Positions 63,401 through 64,000 of a stretch of 64,000 bases of DNA are shown here, one piece after another; the first letter of the stretch is position 1; every line of letters begins with the position of its first letter. This DNA is from Tetmemena sp. SeJ-2015 (taxonomy: Eukaryota; Ciliophora; Spirotrichea; Sporadotrichida; Oxytrichidae): assembly GCA_027382625.1 (NCBI GenBank), contig JAJKFJ010022785.1:221590-285589 (forward strand), given 5' to 3'. The position numbers and the translations under genes are program-made. Under the pieces are notes generated by a model. The model was not told the origin of the DNA. It did no database searches and saw only the letters and a list, made by a program, of their open reading frames with translations.

Positions 63401-64000
63401 TCAGCCCGCCTTCTTGTAGAACAGCTCGCCAGATGTGCCGCGCGCCTTCAGCCACTCGGAGGGCTCGAAGCGCGGACCCCAGGTGGCGGCCAGGCGCGAG
63501 CACTCGTCGGCGAAGGCCTTGGGGCCCTGCGTGTCGATGTAGGACAGCGTGCCGCCGGTCCAGGCCGGGTAGCCGATGCCGAGAATGGAACCGATGTCGG
63601 CGTCGATCGGCGAGGCGATCACGCCTTCCTCGAAGCAGCGCGCCGTCTCCAGCGCCATGATCGTCAGGAAGCGCGACTTCACCTCGGCCAGCGTCGGCTG
63701 CTCGGCCTTCACCGGGAAGACGTCCTTAAGGCCCTTCCACAGCTTCTTGCCGCCGCCTTCCGGGTAGTCGTAGAAACCGGCGCCGAAGCGGCGGCCCGGA
63801 CGCTTGAGCTCGTCCACCATCTTGTCCACCACCGGGCGGCCGAGCTTGCCGCGATACTTCTCCGGCAGGTTGTCGACCTCCTGCTGCTTGTAGATGCTCT
63901 GCTGCAGGAACATGGTGACTTCGTCGGACACTGCCAGCGGGCCCACCGGGAAGCCGGCGAGCTTGGCGCCGTTCTCGATCAGCGTGGGCTCGATGCCGTC
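63401..64000 (-). CDS. 3-hydroxyacyl-CoA dehydrogenase, C-terminal part (FadB/FadJ-like), incomplete
   Basis: Only the C-terminal ~200 residues are in the window: GAKLAGFPVGPLAVSDEVT, RPGRRFGAGFYDYPEGGGKK, LETARCFEEGVIASPIDADI, GIGYPAWTGGTLSYID and a tail SGELFYKKAG. These are the two C-terminal helical domains of the hydroxyacyl-CoA dehydrogenase part of multifunctional beta-oxidation proteins. The 5' part lies beyond 64000. First gene seen of the minus-strand catabolic operon. Confidence 0.88.
   Translation of the reverse strand, partial: DGIEPTLIENGAKLAGFPVGPLAVSDEVTMFLQQSIYKQQEVDNLPEKYRGKLGRPVVDKMVDELKRPGRRFGAGFYDYPEGGGKKLWKGLKDVFPVKAEQPTLAEVKSRFLTIMALETARCFEEGVIASPIDADIGSILGIGYPAWTGGTLSYIDTQGPKAFADECSRLAATWGPRFEPSEWLKARGTSGELFYKKAG

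Overview
The window joins two unrelated genomes. Bases 1 to about 49,913 are AT-rich DNA of a ciliate; bases from about 49,914 to 64,000 are GC-rich DNA of a gammaproteobacterium. The change falls inside one gene on each side: a ciliate AT-hook gene loses its 3' end and a bacterial mrdA gene loses its 5' end. The simplest reading is a chimeric contig (symbiont, food or culture bacterium joined to ciliate DNA), not gene transfer.

Ciliate part. Long reading frames appear only if TAA and TAG are read as glutamine and TGA as the sole stop. Genes have short GT-AG introns, but they are also interrupted by AT-rich segments without splice sites. These are flanked by short direct repeats (3-9 bp), and removing the segment plus one repeat restores the frame and conserved motifs. 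These are internal eliminated sequences (IESs) with pointers, so this is germline (micronuclear) DNA, most like spirotrich/stichotrich ciliates such as Oxytricha, Stylonychia or Tetmemena. No telomere repeats or TBE-type transposons were noticed.

Layout, 1-49.9 kb: a very large minus-strand gene with GAF domains (1-10.4 kb); two unrecognised plus genes (11.0-13.7); the 3' half of a CAAX protease RCE1 gene (13.8-14.4); an MFS transporter (14.5-16.5); an Sfi1-like protein (16.6-17.6); a tyrosine-aminotransferase-like gene in odd-even scrambled order, interleaved with an unrecognised gene (17.7-21.6); an ankyrin/DHHC-type membrane protein (22.0-25.5); a DOT1-like methyltransferase (26.0-26.9); a coiled-coil protein (26.9-28.9); a CEP95-like protein (29.1-33.0); an aquaporin (33.5-34.4); a secreted-domain plus seven-helix protein (34.8-36.3); the 5' part of an FAD monooxygenase (36.3-37.5); an unrecognised coiled-coil gene (38-41); a two-helix membrane protein whose first segment lies after its last (41.7-47.4), flanked on both sides by near-identical copies of an FAD-monooxygenase segment; and the truncated AT-hook gene (47.9-49.9).

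The most notable content is programmed genome rearrangement. (1) The aminotransferase is split into ten MDSs in the order 1-3-5-7-9-2-4-6-8-10, with matching pointers of 7-15 bp at all nine junctions. (2) The membrane-protein gene is circularly permuted with a 12-bp pointer. (3) The FAD-monooxygenase segment exists twice, exactly at the two ends of that permuted gene, as expected if a tandem duplication followed by reciprocal loss created the scrambling.

Bacterial part: mrdA(3' end)-rodA-mltB-rlpA-dacA-lipB (cell elongation, peptidoglycan trimming, lipoate attachment); a 266-bp multi-stem palindrome; mlaFEDCB-mlaA (phospholipid transport to maintain outer-membrane asymmetry); then, on the minus strand, an AraC-type regulator and an acyl-CoA/aldehyde catabolic cluster (LuxR-type regulator, enoyl-CoA hydratase, coniferyl-aldehyde-type dehydrogenase, 3-hydroxyacyl-CoA dehydrogenase). 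Gene order and base composition suggest Gammaproteobacteria, possibly near Nevskiales/Xanthomonadales; this is inference.
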